Assembly (NCBI RefSeq): GCF_000224145.3
Contig: NC_020166.2
Coordinates: 8,084,050 to 8,148,049, forward strand
Length of the DNA: 64,000 nt
Source: Ciona intestinalis
Taxonomy: Eukaryota > Chordata > Ascidiacea > Phlebobranchia > Cionidae
Reading direction: 5' to 3'
In this document: positions 1 to 12,800 of the stretch, piece by piece
Layout of the letters: each line of letters begins with the position of its first letter
How positions within the stretch are numbered: the stretch's first letter is position 1
Notes under the pieces: model-generated
What the model saw: only the letters and a program-made list of their open reading frames with translations
Told to the model about the DNA's origin: nothing
Databases searched by the model: none
Program-made: the position numbers and the translations under genes

Positions 1-246
1 TCTGCCTATAACCCAGAGGGAATGGGTTCAAGGCTAATCACTTAATGGGAATACCAACCCAGTGGTCACTAATGCGTTGTCCAAATTATCAGGCACACAT
101 AAAAAAACCAACAAAAAATCATTCATAAACTAACATACATGGTAACTTGTAAGCTGGCATGAAGTGTATGAAACAGAACACCCATGTTTAACGACTGTTT
201 CCGGCCACACGAGGATAAATTAAGTTTCATTCATCATTCATTCATG
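1..246 (+). repeat. SINE copy, 5' end cut by window start
   Basis: This is the ascidian tRNA-headed SINE. The B-box (GGGTTCAAGGCT) is near base 27, the body motif CCCAGTGGTCACTAATG follows, then the ACTGTTTCCGGCCACACGAGG tail region and ATTC/CATT repeats at the 3' end. Part of the body is missing compared with other copies here. Confidence 0.8.
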
Positions 247-757
247 CTATTAATAACTCCATAATTCTATTGGGTTTCCTGTAGCCATCAGAAAACAATA
301 TGTACTGTGTTTGATTATGAGCATGAGCACCCATATTATCACATTGGATACTTGCTTATTACTGTGTTATGACGCTGTAGCTGTCACATGAGCAAACTAT
401 TTTTTTTATTTTCTGGTTTGATAGAAAACATATATTTACATGCTGTGTACTGATTTTACTGCCTGGCACACCTGTTTCTATTCTATACACTACTTACTGC
501 TTCTCAGCTATTTTCGCTGTTTCAGACTAAAATCTCAAACTAAATAACTGAAATAATCATATGCCAACTCATACTCATATATGAACAAAGTCACTCATAT
601 GAAAACTCATATATTCATATATGAACAAAATCCCTCATATTGAACAAAATCACTCATATGCAAACTCACATATTCATATATGAACAAAATCAATCATAAG
701 TAAATTAATATACTCTTTGACTCATATATGAAAAAAAAACACTAATACATTACTATG
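247..757. other. 3' flank of the RNF13-like gene with CATATG-rich tandem repeat
   Basis: No gene is visible. Bases ~545-745 hold an imperfect tandem repeat with unit around 30-45 bp built on TCATATATGAACAAAAT, containing self-complementary CATATG cores. A TTTATT at 405-410 would be AATAAA on the minus strand and could serve the gene upstream, but this is weak. Confidence 0.5.
545..745. repeat. Tandem repeat of CATATATGAACAAAAT units
   Basis: Four to five diverged units are visible, alternating 'actcatatattcatatatg' and 'aacaaaatcactcatatg' blocks. It lies just past the stop of the RNF13-like gene, so it could fall within the 3' UTR. Confidence 0.7.
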
Positions 758-3700
758 TCAACTCATACACTCACATACCCACACACTTATATACAAACCT
801 GTAGGCATCACAACTGCAGGGGAGGAGACGTTTCGATCCACCGGGTGCGGGTGACTCACAAATGTTGCATCCGTTCCATGGAGGGTGGACAACGATGCAG
901 GAGGAGTCAAGGCATGATCCTCATCTGAAGAGCTGTGAACAGGAAGAAGTAGGATCTTTTTTTTTATGAATGAATGTAACTTATTTATCATCATATGGCG
1001 GGCAATGACAGTCGTTATAACACAGGTGATTTGTTTTACGCACATCGTCCCCGCTTACGTGTTACCATTTATTTTTTTAGTAGGTAGCCAGTTTTTGAAG
1101 GATTTAAAAACAAACTAATATAAGTCCATTTAGATAAACCATAAAGGGACACAATTTTTGTTAAGACAAATTTTTTAAGTGTCTTTTTCAATCACACACA
1201 TGATCACATATAGTAGCAGCACCGAGTCTTGAACCCATAACCTCTAGATAAGAGGCAGGCGCGCTAACCACTAAGCCACAGTGCCAAACAACTTACTCTG
1301 TTTCCTCCATGTAACTGGAAGCACTTGAGTTTGTGAAAGTTAGAGGGTTCGCACGAAACCCAGTTGCTCTTCTTGATGAGTTGGGAGAGGAATCAGGAGA
1401 ACTTTGTGAGAGGAGAGGAGCTCTTTCTTCATCGGAATCTAGAAAAAAAAACAATTTAGAAAACGAGAAAAAAAAATAAGGAGAAGAAAAATAATGTTGT
1501 GGCCTTTGGTTGTTATGAAAAAGAGAGTATAAAACAAGTAAAAGCTTAAATTAGTATTATTATCCTTTTTTGTGTTAGACTTGCTGTAGTGTTCACAGTA
1601 TTATAGTAATAGTATGCGTACTGCGTAGGCTGTTGTGTTGAGTACCTTACAATTACGTTGTTAATATTGTGTGCTTATGTATTTAAAGTTGTTTACAGAT
1701 GCAGTTCAATAAAGTTTGTAATTAGCTCCACAGGCATTACTCAAAAATTGCTGCACTGCAAACTTTATTTTTCTATGTTAAACTCATGCTTAAACTGTTG
1801 AATTAATGTGAATTGAATCTTAAGCCTCAAACGTTGTACTTACCATACTCAGATTCCGATTCGGAAGACTCATCATCGCTCAACACTCTTCGTTTACAAA
1901 GAGGACAAACTCTCCTGCTGCTTGTAAGCCAGGGATCAACGCACTTGCAATGGTAGGCTGTAATATGGGCGTCATGTTAGATGTTAAAAGTGGTTTAAAT
2001 TTAAAATTGAGCACAAAATTTTAATATGGATTGTGCTATTAGGTAATGGGCCAAATGGCTTAAATCTTAGATCCTTGACAAAGTTCTCAGCCATATAAAA
2101 AGAAAAGAGTGAAATTTTATTTTTAAAGCCTTAGTTTTGTATTTAAGAAATATTTTATTTAAGTTGACATAACCTGGTGACATATATTTTGAAATTTATA
2201 AACACTACCTCTGAAACCAAAAATATCTTAATTGGGAATACGGCATAACGTGACAAGTTTGACAACATTAAACTCTAGTTTAAATCCCAGTTTCACTAAC
2301 ATGTGCTGCATTGTAGGATTTATTTTTCTGACATGTGCTCCACTGTAGGACTATTTTTAGTATTTTATACTTTGGTATTTATTGTTAGTATATTGCACAT
2401 ATACAGCAAAGTTACAGAACATGATATATACTGATAATATACTAAACCACATTATGCTGTTATAGTATTTTTGTATTTTTTTATACTATCCTACACTTCA
2501 TAATTAACGGCAACAAAAATTATGCACGAATGAAACGTGATGAATTTGAATACTTTATAATATATGACAGATATGAAACAGTCAATGTGATTGATGGTGC
2601 ATGAGTGGGATTAAGTTAACCATTGTATATTGCGTAACTAAATGACGCAGCCATTTTAGTTCATGCACGTATGTCATGTGAGTGACAAAGTAGTAAATAT
2701 GATTAGTTATGCCGAACACGAACATTATGCTCCCACAGTACAACATGAACATGATAATATATGTTTGTACAATTTGAATAAGAATAGAATGACCACCCCA
2801 TTTAAAAAAACTGCCAAAAAATAATTATCCTTTTTTGTAGTTGGTTATCTATATTTTGAGACAAACATTTAGGATCATTTAATAACTTTTTCCACTACTG
2901 ACTACACCTCGCCACTCTTTGAACCTTATCATAACCTACAGCACCAACAAAGTTAATAAAAAAGACTTAAATATGAGACTTACCATGTTGGCAAGGTAAT
3001 ATTCGTAGTGTATCTCCTTCTTCATAATCATCGAGACAAATTGCGCAAACATCGTATTCATCACCTGTTATTAGAAAAGGTAACGATGAAATATTTTACA
3101 GTATCCGTGTAAAGGAATTTTTCCACAATATTTTTATAAAGGGGCATTTTTACAATATCTTTATAAAACGGGTTTTTATCTATACTTTGAAATTGCATGG
3201 TGTTTAAAACAATAAACATTGTAGGTAGTGGTTAATGTCAGGAATACACCCACAGAACTACATTACACTCAATTAGTTCTATTCCTCAATAGAACTAACA
3301 GTGGTTATAACACAGGTGTTGTATTTCATACACCTCATACCAGCTTACAAGTAACCGTGTATGTTACTTTGTGAGTGATTGTTTTCTGTATGGCTAATAA
3401 TTTGTACAACCCATTAGCGACCACTGGGTTGGAGCAATTGCCATTTGGTGTCTTGCCCATGGTAACATATGCCCACAATGGTACACCAACGAGCCTTGAA
3501 CCCATTGCCTCTAGGCTAGAGGCAGGCGCATTAACCACTATACCACAGCACCAAAAAAAAACACTGTAACAAACAGCACTAAAGAATGCAAACCAACAAG
3601 AAGACACAGGTTTCCCCTTCAAGCATTCAGGATACAGTCACACAACATTTTCAAAGCAAATTCACCTTTTTTAAATTGCTTTGTTGGTATTTGTTTTAGT

Positions 3701-6700
3701 CGTCTTCGCGACAATCTGTTCCTTCTTTGCCTTCTGCGGTCCCGAAGATATCGAACAAACTGAAAATTAATCATTTTATTAATTAGGTTAAACATGGATA
3801 AGCTGGATTAAGCATGAAGGTGGAAATTAACAATTCAATAACTGTTTGAAATATTGTGTGGGGAATATTAGAGTTTCAAATATAATAATAGAATATTCTA
3901 TTAGAACATGATACCAATACAAATTAAACTGTACTTTAATTTTTAGTTTAATGCTTTTTGTAGTATTTTTACTTATATTTACAAATTGGAAGTCCAGAAA
4001 TTTGTATGTGCAATTTAAGAAATTAACCCCAAATTCTGTGATACTTTAATGATATAGACTAAGACTCTAAGAGTGTACATAAATTATTTAGCCAAGTACC
4101 TTGGCGCTGGGTGCTACACACTTTAACTTATTAAGGCAAATTCATGTGTTTATTAAACTGTTTTTTATTTTCTAACTCCATATGGTATACGCACAAAACA
4201 CAACAAATTACAAGGCAAATCATGCTTAGAATTGGAAATTGGAATGCAATATATTTATGTAGGCTATACATTTAACTATTTCATTTCATCGCTATTTTAT
4301 AAATTCTGGGCACTCTGTATTACTCACAAATACACCACATAACAAGAAAACGCTCGCAGAGAAAATCCCAATCACTATCCACACTGTTCTAAAACTTGTA
4401 TTCCATACATGTATATAAGCTCTGCTGAAATAAGCAAGCAATAAATAAGTGAACTCACCATAAATAATAGAAGTACAACTATGCAGGTTGCGAGAACGGT
4501 CACAAAAGGGATAATGTAATATTCGAGAGAAAAAGGAGATTCTCCGCCGGTTATTTTTATTATTGGAATATTCCTGGTCAAAAAGAACAGTTTAGTGAAG
4601 AATTTATGGCAGCATATGCGTGAACATTAGGGGTGAGGGGTTCATGCCATCTTAACTTTGAAACAGGGGTGACAATGACATGATATGTTTTGAAACCCCC
4701 ATTTTATACAGAATTTAGGGCAACATATGCATATGGTGGGTGAATGTAAAGGGGTATCTGGGGAGACATGTTCATGTCACCTCAACTTTTGAAACAGAGG
4801 TGACATCATATGTTTTGGCACTCCACTTTGAAGCCAAAAACAACTTTTACCTGCTGTTAGTTGTCTATCCAAACAAGCAGAGCTAAAGTATTTTTTATTT
4901 GCTACATTAGTAAATAGGGGCCACATATTGGACTACTATAAGTGTAACTGCATTTTAAACTATGTGATTCCAGGTTTCGTGCAAAACTAACTAGTATACT
5001 AAAGGTATCTGGAAGCTGTAGTTATAGTTACTATAGATATCTGGAATGAATATGTAAAGTAGTCAATTACAGTGGTTGAATGAATGAATGAGTGTAACTT
5101 ACTTTATCCTCGCGTGGCCGGAAAACGACAGTCGTTATCACACGGGTTTAACACCTCGTGTCAGCTTACGAGTTACCATGTATGTTACTTTGTGGGTAAT
5201 TATTTTTTTTATGTATGTCTGATAATTTAGGCAACCCATTAGTAACCACTGGGTTGGAGCAATTGCCGTTAAGTGTCTTGCCCAAGGACACATACGCCCA
5301 CAATTGTAGCAGCGTCGAGCCTTGAACCCATTACCTCTGGGTTACAGGCAGGTGCGCTAACCACCATACCACGGCGCTGGACGATGGTTTTGGAAGCAAT
5401 TAAACTTTACAGCATTTAGTACAAAAGTAGACTTACCCCATGATTAAAACAAAAGTGATAAAACTTGTACTTACTTATTGTTATACAGATAGTTTTGAGA
5501 CAAAATGATGCCAGCATCATTGCCAACAAATACTGATGGTATCACAATTTGATTGGCAATATCAGCTGTAGAGCAAATGAATTTAAGTTTATGTGGGCAT
5601 ATAACTCTTGCTGTTATCAATAAGCTACTATTTATAATACAGTAGGGTGGGGAAGACAGGACACCTTTAGTAATTATATACAAATATCCCATCTGTTTTA
5701 AACAAATAACAACGATGTATGGGAGTCGTGAGGATAGTAGGATAGCACTTTTATGATTTTTTGAATGTTCTTTGTTTACTACCAAGTGGGACGAGAAAAT
5801 ATAATGAAAAGGTGTCCCATCCTTCCCCACCCTACTATATAACTAATAACTAAAATGTAAACATTCAGGATATTAGTTACTAATAGAGAATATCTATCAC
5901 TGTTGTAAAGCAGCAATGTACATCAAAGGGTAAATTGCTGATAAACTGTGTTATGTTGTATCACAGTTGTAAACAAACACAGAAAACTAATTTGTATTTT
6001 AAGGGATCAATTGTAAAATTCGTGTGGTATTGGTATAATAAATGGGTGCTAGTATATTGATTTAGACTTCCTGCAAACATTTAATATCAGTGCACAAACA
6101 AGTATTTGCGTTGTTATTACATAACATAGATAGTGGTGCAATCTCTATTCTGTGTAGTGTATACTGTATATACTGTAATAATAGGCGACAAACTTTTATA
6201 AAATCAGGGGGAGGCAGTGATAGTTAGAAACACAATCCTGTGAAGTGAATTTTACTTGGTTGGTTGTAATGTTCAGTATGTTTACTGATCAATGCAGTGC
6301 CAAAATAGCCAGGGTTGGCCTGCCTACCTTGCCAGCCAAGGTTTTGCGCCTATGAGTGTATATATTAAATAACAATATACACATTTGATTTATTCAACTG
6401 GTATATTGTTACTAATAAACCTGAGTGTTTAAAGGATTGTGGCCTGAAATATAACCTAAAGTACATTATTTCTTCCATAAAAGTCAACTAATATTAATAC
6501 ATTATACTCACGTTGATTTGTATTCATGCGCACAATATCGTTTGACACATCATTGTATACAATCACGCTGTTGTAGTGTGCTTTTTGTGCATTTAGTACC
6601 TGAGAGATAACATAAGATTTATACAAACAATCAAAGTCCAATGTATAAAGTGTACCACACCATGTTTCTTGTTATCACAGTAAAATGTGTGCTAGTTTTA

Positions 6701-7682
6701 CAAAGTGCAATTAAAAATGGGCTGCAATATTTGTATTAAAATAAAGTGCAAAGTACAAAATCTGGTCAAGCATTTATTCAACTAGACGTTGTGCAAAGAC
6801 AGTTGGCAGATATTGAACCTATTTCATGTGGTTGTCATACAAAATTTAAAACAAACAATAATGAATTATTTATTGTGGTAACCTAAACCCACTGTGAACT
6901 AAATTGCACTGTGAAATGGAAGTCTTCAATTTATTAAATAAAATTTTTATCAATAATTTTTAAATGTCAATAAAATGCTAGTCCTAATGCAATCTAATAT
7001 TTCAAGCTTTTCATCACACACAATAAATACAGATTAATTAACTAGTACAGTTCAACAAAATTAATGGCTACTGATTAAGCTTAAGGGACGACACCATGTA
7101 AAAAATTAATGGTTGATTTTGAATGAATCAATGAATGTAACTTGCTTTTTCTTCACGTGATCGGAAAAACGACACTCGTTATAACACAGGTGTTTTGTTT
7201 TATACCCTTTGTGTCAGCTTCGAGTAGCCATGTATGTTACATTTTTCAATTTAGCTGATAATTTTGGTAACCAAATTAACCAATTAGTGACCACTGGGTT
7301 AAAGCAACTGCCATTAGATGTCTTGTCTAAAGACACATACGCCCACAATGGTAGCAGCTACGAGACTATGTATATGCTCAATCAAAATAAATTTTCTTAA
7401 ACTGAATATGCACCAATTATAGGATCAGTGGATAGGAGCCTATCTATGTGTAATATATCTGCTAAAACAAAACCTTACTTTAAGAGCAAAATCACAGCCT
7501 CCTCTTATAACGAGAGCAAATGCATTAAACGTAATGTTTGGCATGAAAGTTGAAGCAGGGTAAGGACGTTCCTTCACCGGCTTGCAAGCATCGAGGGGTT
7601 CAGCTGCCATCAGTATGCCCTAGATTTTGTAATTGAAAGACATTTTTAGATACCAAAAGATTATACATAGGCTAGCTGTTTA

Positions 7683-7715
<33 letters not shown>

Positions 7716-8235
7716 CACACAATTTAGTACAAAATTCATATTATATAATATACCAAATTTTCAATAAAAATGTTAAAAAAGTGACTAAATTTTGAATAAA
7801 AAGTATTTAAATTCGAGCCTTTTTACTTACATCAAGTCCATCGGGTCCAACACTTGTCCCAAACTCTGCAGGGTAATCACTGAACTGTTCGGTTATGTTG
7901 AAACGATCGTACTATAAAAGTAGAATGTATTAAGAAAAAAATCTACATTTAAAAGACAGTTGGCGCATAGTTATTTTTACGTCTATAAAAATAATGGTTT
8001 TCAGTTGATTTGCATCAAATTTTTAAGGATTTTTTTTAAAAAAACACATAGTTTGGGGCAGTTTTGCCACTCTGCTTTAAGAGGGTGTTAAGGCAAAGAC
8101 GTTTGGCAATAAAGTGTTCTCTACTGTAACATAAACAAGAGTATTCAAAACACTTACAGCAACCACAACTCCATGACTTGATGATAATCCAGACAAAAAT
8201 ATTGAGAAGAAAAGATGAAAATTTCTGGTCTCCAT
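758..8235 (-). CDS. RNF13/RNF167: RNF13/RNF167-like PA-TM-RING E3 ubiquitin ligase
   Basis: Eleven exons join in frame to about 399 aa: 8158-8235, 7831-7911, 7479-7619, 6512-6599, 5475-5565, 4459-4573, 3666-3759, 2984-3064, 1844-1957, 1297-1438, 758-932. Order of parts: signal peptide ([16 protein letters not shown]), a protease-associated domain (about residues 60-160, with [11 protein letters not shown] and a conserved IPSVFVGND segment), one membrane helix (about 178-198, [20 protein letters not shown]), a basic juxtamembrane stretch, and a RING-H2 (from about C236: [31 protein letters not shown]), then an acidic/serine-rich tail. This is the arrangement of RNF13 and RNF167, endosome/lysosome ligases that ubiquitinate membrane-trafficking partners; an ascidian gene is probably co-orthologous to both. 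An in-frame ATG at 8304 would add 23 residues before the signal peptide, so I prefer 8235. The last coding residues ([10 protein letters not shown]) are unlike the family, and a further 3' exon is possible. Confidence 0.9.
961..1287 (-). repeat. SINE copy in the last RNF13-like intron
   Basis: Reverse-orientation SINE: tail GAATGAATGTAACTT at the left, CGACAGTCGTTATAACACAGG body (diverged), and the tRNA head (GAACCCATAACCTCT; GGCGCGCTAACCAC) at the right. It carries extra unrelated sequence in the middle. It lies only ~28 bp upstream of the acceptor of exon 11. Confidence 0.75.
3301..3553 (-). repeat. SINE copy
   Basis: Near-complete reverse copy in the RNF13-like intron 7. Tail and body (TTATAACACAGGTGTTG, ACCACTGGGTTGGAGCAATT) then tRNA head (CCTTGAACCCATTGCCTCT, GCATTAACCACTATACCAC). 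Confidence 0.85.
4605..4825. repeat. Two-copy direct repeat, ~110 bp unit
   Basis: Both copies share GGGGTTCATGCCATCTTAAC / ACATGTTCATGTCACCTCAA, TTTGAAACAGRGGTGACA and CATATGTTTTG segments. It sits in an RNF13-like intron just upstream (gene sense) of the transmembrane exon. Confidence 0.6.
5081..5380 (-). repeat. SINE copy, near full length
   Basis: Starts with GAATGAATGAATG, then TTATCCTCGCGTGGCCGG, ACCACTGGGTTGGAGCAATT, TGCCCAAGGACACATACGCC and the tRNA head with B-box complement CCTTGAACCCATTACC. This is one of the best copies for a consensus. Confidence 0.9.
5641..5839. mobile_element. Short TIR element (MITE), copy 1
   Basis: Complete ~195-bp copy. Ends are inverted: AGTAGGGTGGGGAAGACAGG at the left and the complement, CATCCTTCCCCACCCTACTA, at the right, flanked by TA. 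Inside are AATATCC, ACAACGATGTATGGGAGTCG and TTCTTTGTTTACTACCAA. No coding capacity, so it is non-autonomous. Confidence 0.9.
6293..6357. repeat. Dispersed repeat, GGTTGGCCTGCCTACC family
   Basis: Shares GCAGTGC, GGTTGGCCTGCCTACC, TGCCA and GCGCCTATGA in the same order as 17908-17970. Family not recognised. Confidence 0.55.
7121..7367 (-). repeat. SINE copy, tRNA head degraded
   Basis: Tail (GAATCAATGAATGTAACTTG), CACGTGATCGGAAAAACGACA and ACCACTGGGTTAAAGCAACT are clear. The head stops after GGTAGCAGCTACGAG. Confidence 0.8.
7681..7710. repeat. (TA)n microsatellite
   Basis: About 14 uninterrupted TA units between RNF13-like exons 2 and 3. Confidence 0.9.
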
Positions 8236-8304
8236 ATTTGGTCGATGGGTATTTTGATTTATCTTTTCCAAGTCATTTATAATTGTAACAGATTTTGTTG
8301 GCAC

Positions 8305-9865
8305 AAAGTATGGTAAAGAAACTTTCTATAATATATTTGATACAAAATTTGTTTTTTTGGGTTAAATTAGCTTGGTTTCTTCAATTCAAATGTATGAAAA
8401 TATGTTTGTAACTGTAAGCGTTTTAACAACTGTTGTATCGTCTTTTTAACCTGTCTTTTCGTTTAAAATATTTCCAAACCTTCGCTACCGTAATCGAAGA
8501 GACGGAAAAGTTATTATTATGTTATTATTATTATTATAAAATATGACATTAGTTAAGAGAAAAACGTTCCTAACTAATTAGGCTATGAACGCCAAAGTAA
8601 CAGCAAACGTTCTACTGCTTCTCAGTTACTTATATACTTTATTAAGCAGGAAAACGCCTGGACATGCAATACGAAATGCTACAACATTTACAATCGTAAA
8701 GCAACCAAAACAAAAACATTTCACGTCACTTATAGAAACCAAAGTAATTCTATTATACAATGGAGTTGAAAGTTTAACTCGCCATTTTTGATAACTTTAT
8801 GTGTCACTAAGAAATTAAATTTACGAATTAATCCGAAATATAGTATTTGTAAGTTGAAAACTATTTATTATAATAAGAGGTAATTTTTTGTTTGAAATAC
8901 GTTGCTAGCAAACGTAAATTAAGTTTAACTGCCTATTCGTAAAGACACCTTTTGCCGAAAGTATATAGTAGGGTGGGGAAGATTGGACACCTTTAGCACC
9001 TAATATCTAAATATACTAATTCCATTTTAAACAATTAACAATGCTGTTTTCGTGAGGTTGCGGTTTTATAATACTTTAACTGTTCTTCATTTGCTATCCA
9101 ATGAGACGAGAAAATAGAATGAAAATGTGTCCCATTCTTCCCCACCCTACTATATACTTTGGTCAAAAGGCATCATTACGAATAAGTTTTGACTACGAAA
9201 ACCTCAAACCTTTGTATGTGTGCTCGTACATACTTCCATACCAAGGGATGTTCACTGCATTGGACAAAAGTAAACACACACCAGCAATACATATCCTCTA
9301 TTTAATTAAAACTATACAATATATGGAATAAAACAAACTTGTGCGGCACCGAACAAATATTGGATTGCACTTAAATGAAAAATCAGTATAAATCAAAAGT
9401 TTGCAGAAAAACAGTTTAATAAATAAGAATGGCATTCTATATATTTAGCTTCAAACAGTGTGCAGCAAAACCATTGCAAAATAAAATTACAACTACAACT
9501 GGTTTACAACTATCCCTCAGCACAGATGATTTCTAAAAGTATTAAAACTGTGTTATATTCTAATCAGCAAGGCATAGCAGTTACTGACAAGATTTCATAC
9601 TAACAGTAAGTATTTTCTGTAGTTGTAATTAATGAGTGAAAATTAGCCATGCATATTTACCACATATGTGTGCAACAATGAAATTTGTCATGTTAGTATA
9701 TAAAATAGCTGATTAGAAACATTTTAATGGTATGTTGGTGTAACTGTAACAGAACTAAATACAGGTTGTGAAGACATTTTGGCATGCACCTAAAAGTCAA
9801 AAACAGTTCAAATATTTTCACTGCTTTTTACTGAAAACTCAAAATGCTACAAATATACAACAGTC
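8305..9865. other. Intergenic: RNF13-like 5' flank and SCYL2 3' flank
   Basis: No convincing gene. It contains a TAT/ATT-rich microsatellite (~8512-8537), a TTCGCTACCGTAATCGAAGA motif at ~8482 that is the complement of the core of the 55-bp repeat at 25241, and one MITE at 8963-9155. The two genes are head-to-tail on the minus strand. Confidence 0.6.
8963..9155. mobile_element. Short TIR element (MITE), copy 2
   Basis: Both ends present: ATATAGTAGGGTGGGGAAGA and its complement CTTCCCCACCCTACTATAT. Interior matches the family, with GTTTTCGTGAGG and TTTGCTATCCAATG. Confidence 0.9.
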
Positions 9866-12800
9866 TTAGCCCAAAAAATCTAAAAGATCTTGCTTGCTTA
9901 GATTGGCAGTAGTGTTTGAATTCGTTTGTTTCATTCCATATTGGTTTTGCATTGACACTGGGTTCGAATTCGAATTTTGCATGTAGGGGTTACCCATACC
10001 ATTGAAACCAGAGTTACTAGACGGGGTTGGGTTTAAAAATGGGTTCGGAGTGTTTATATTCATTGCCCCCATATTTTGGTTTATTGAGTTTTGACCATTG
10101 CTGTAACTTGGAAAAGTTGTTGACTTTTGCATTCCAAAGGAGTTACTGCTGAGAATGTTTGTTTTACTTTGCCAGACAGTGCTTGGTGCTGGGGACAACA
10201 TAGAAGATTGAGATGCACTGGACATTCCAAAATTTGAAGACTGGGATGTCAACATTGGTTTTTGCATGTAGTTAGGCTGCATTGCAGACTTTTGCTGTGA
10301 CATCATAGGCGTTGGCTGTGACATCATAGGTTTTGGCTGTGACATCATAGGTGTTGGCTGTGACATCATAGGTGTTGGCTGTGACATCATAGACATCGGT
10401 TGTGACATCATAGGTGTTGGCTGTGACATCATAGACATTGGCTGTGACATCATAGAGGACATAGGTTTTGATCTACTGGCACCCATGGCTTGTACGTTAC
10501 TTTGCATTAATGAAGAAGTTAGATCTTTGGGCTGAAATATTAATAGGTAATTAAACAAAATAAGTTTATAAATAACAGGTCAAAAAAACATTAATATGAT
10601 GTAAAAACAGATAGGTACCCATTCAAGTAAAAAAGCGCCAATGACCTCAGCTGAAAAAATTGGTATCGTATATTCAAATCACTAAGAGAGTAGTAGTTTT
10701 TGCTTCTGTCCAAGTGAAAGGAATAAAGGACATAATCATGTACCCAATATACAAATAAACGATTTCCATAGCAAGTTCCATATACAATATAATAAACTAT
10801 TCAAAAAGAAAAATTTGAAGATACTTAATACTGCATGGGGTTAATTAGTAAGTGAGTTAAAATGCTCACGACACAGAACTTCATTTTAAAATAAACATGA
10901 TAAAAACTAGTTTGATTCTAGTGAAATATACAAAGTTACAAATATACAAAATATAGTAGGGTGGAAGGAGATGGAACACCTTTTCATTCTGTTTTCTCTT
11001 CGCATTTGGTAGCAAACAAAGAACAATTAAAGAATTATAAAACCTTATCCTCACGAATTCCAAAAACCATTGTTTTTGTTTAAAACGCAATTAGGATATT
11101 TAGATATTACGTGCTAAAAGTGTCCCGTCTTTCCCCACCCTACTATAAAAAAAAATGCACAACCGCTAACATTGTGTATATTTAAAGCCCACACAAATGT
11201 ATTAGAAACACATGCTACAATACCTTTGCATGTGTGTGGTTAGTCACTGGTTTCCCAACATTGACAGGATTGATATCACCAGTCTTCTTCATCCTGTTCT
11301 CCTGCTCCTTCATCCTTGCCAGCCTCTGCTTCTCCTCCAGGGTCAGATGTTGACGAGAGGTGGAAGATGGCTCAGAGTTTATGGGAGGAGCCTCGGATTT
11401 GAACATGTCATCCACCTAAGAGAGGAAAAATTATTTTCTCTGTTTGAAGTTTTTTATTTCTCTAAGAGGAGTAAGAGGCGCTTTGCATCTTTTTTTCTTC
11501 TCTTTAAAGGTTATTTTCTCTCCAAGCGTTTTATTTCTCCCTAAGAGTATTTTCCTCTCTCAAAGTATCTTGTCTCTCTTAACAGTTATTTTATATTCCA
11601 CAGTTTATTTCTCTATAACAGTTATTTTCTCTGTCGCCTACCTTTGGGGAAATGGCAAGCTTCAAAATCTGGTAAGTTCCATGTCATCAGAACATATGAA
11701 CTTACACAACCCAGGACCAAGTGGTATAAAATGTGCAACCAACAAAAATTAATCACAAACAATTCTATTGTTTGAGATGTAAATATTCACCCACAAAGTA
11801 ACCTACATAGTAACTCTTAAGCTAGCAGGAGATATACGAAAAAACACTTGTGTTATAACCACTGTCGCTTTCCGGCCACGCGAGGATTAAGCAAGTTACA
11901 TTCTTCTAAAATTCTCCTATGTCTCCTAAAATGGAATCCCCACTCTTTTATTTAAATATAAATTGAAACAATACACTTACAGAATCTTCCGTGATTGAAA
12001 CACCATTGGTCTGATCTCTTGTAAAATCTAACGCAGCATCCTGTTCCAGTCTCATTCTACTCAGTTGTTCAAGTTTTGTTTTATGCTCTTTTTCAATTCT
12101 CTGTAGCATATCCTACACAAAAGGTTGTATAAATATGATATCTTAATGTCATTTTTTACTACAAAGTTTAAAGATTGCAGTTTATAAGCATAAAAAACAG
12201 TTATTACAGGATTACCAATAAATAGTACCGTTGGGGAAGACACCTTAGCATATACTATGAACAATATGAATTTTTGTGAATAAAACAACATTAACTAAAA
12301 ATGATTTTTCAAATAAAATTGTGACAAGAATCATGTTTATACACCAACTTTGAGGAAATGTTACTTCACTAGTTCACTATGCTGTAGGGTGTATACATAT
12401 ATGTAATTTAAAGTAATTTTTCCATGCATGGTATACCTTTATAACAGACATGAAAGCCAGATACTGCTGGAGGTTTAGATTGTTGTCAACTGATAATGGA
12501 ATAAGATGGGGAAGACTTTTAAGAGCCATGATATCTTTTGAAATACCTGTTTGGTAAAATATTGTGATTATTTTCAAGTGAGAGCTAAAAATGCAATTTT
12601 CTAGTACACCCATACATTACAAAAACATATTTTAAAAAATCCAAAAAAGATTAAAAAAAAAAACAATTTTTAAAATGGCCAAAATCCTAATTAGTTTCAT
12701 GGTAACTCGTGAACACCCCTAAAATATGTGAAAAAAAACACCTGTGTTATACTAACTTGCGTTGCCTGGTCATGCAAAAAAAATACTTTTGCTGATTCAT

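Noticed and set aside
10285-10456. Cluster of TGACATCA (CRE-like) sites
   Set aside because: These are codons of the SQPxPMM repeat in SCYL2.
11212-11752. Two ~100-codon plus-strand frames
   Set aside because: Made of the antisense of SCYL2 exon 13 and a TTTCTCT repeat.
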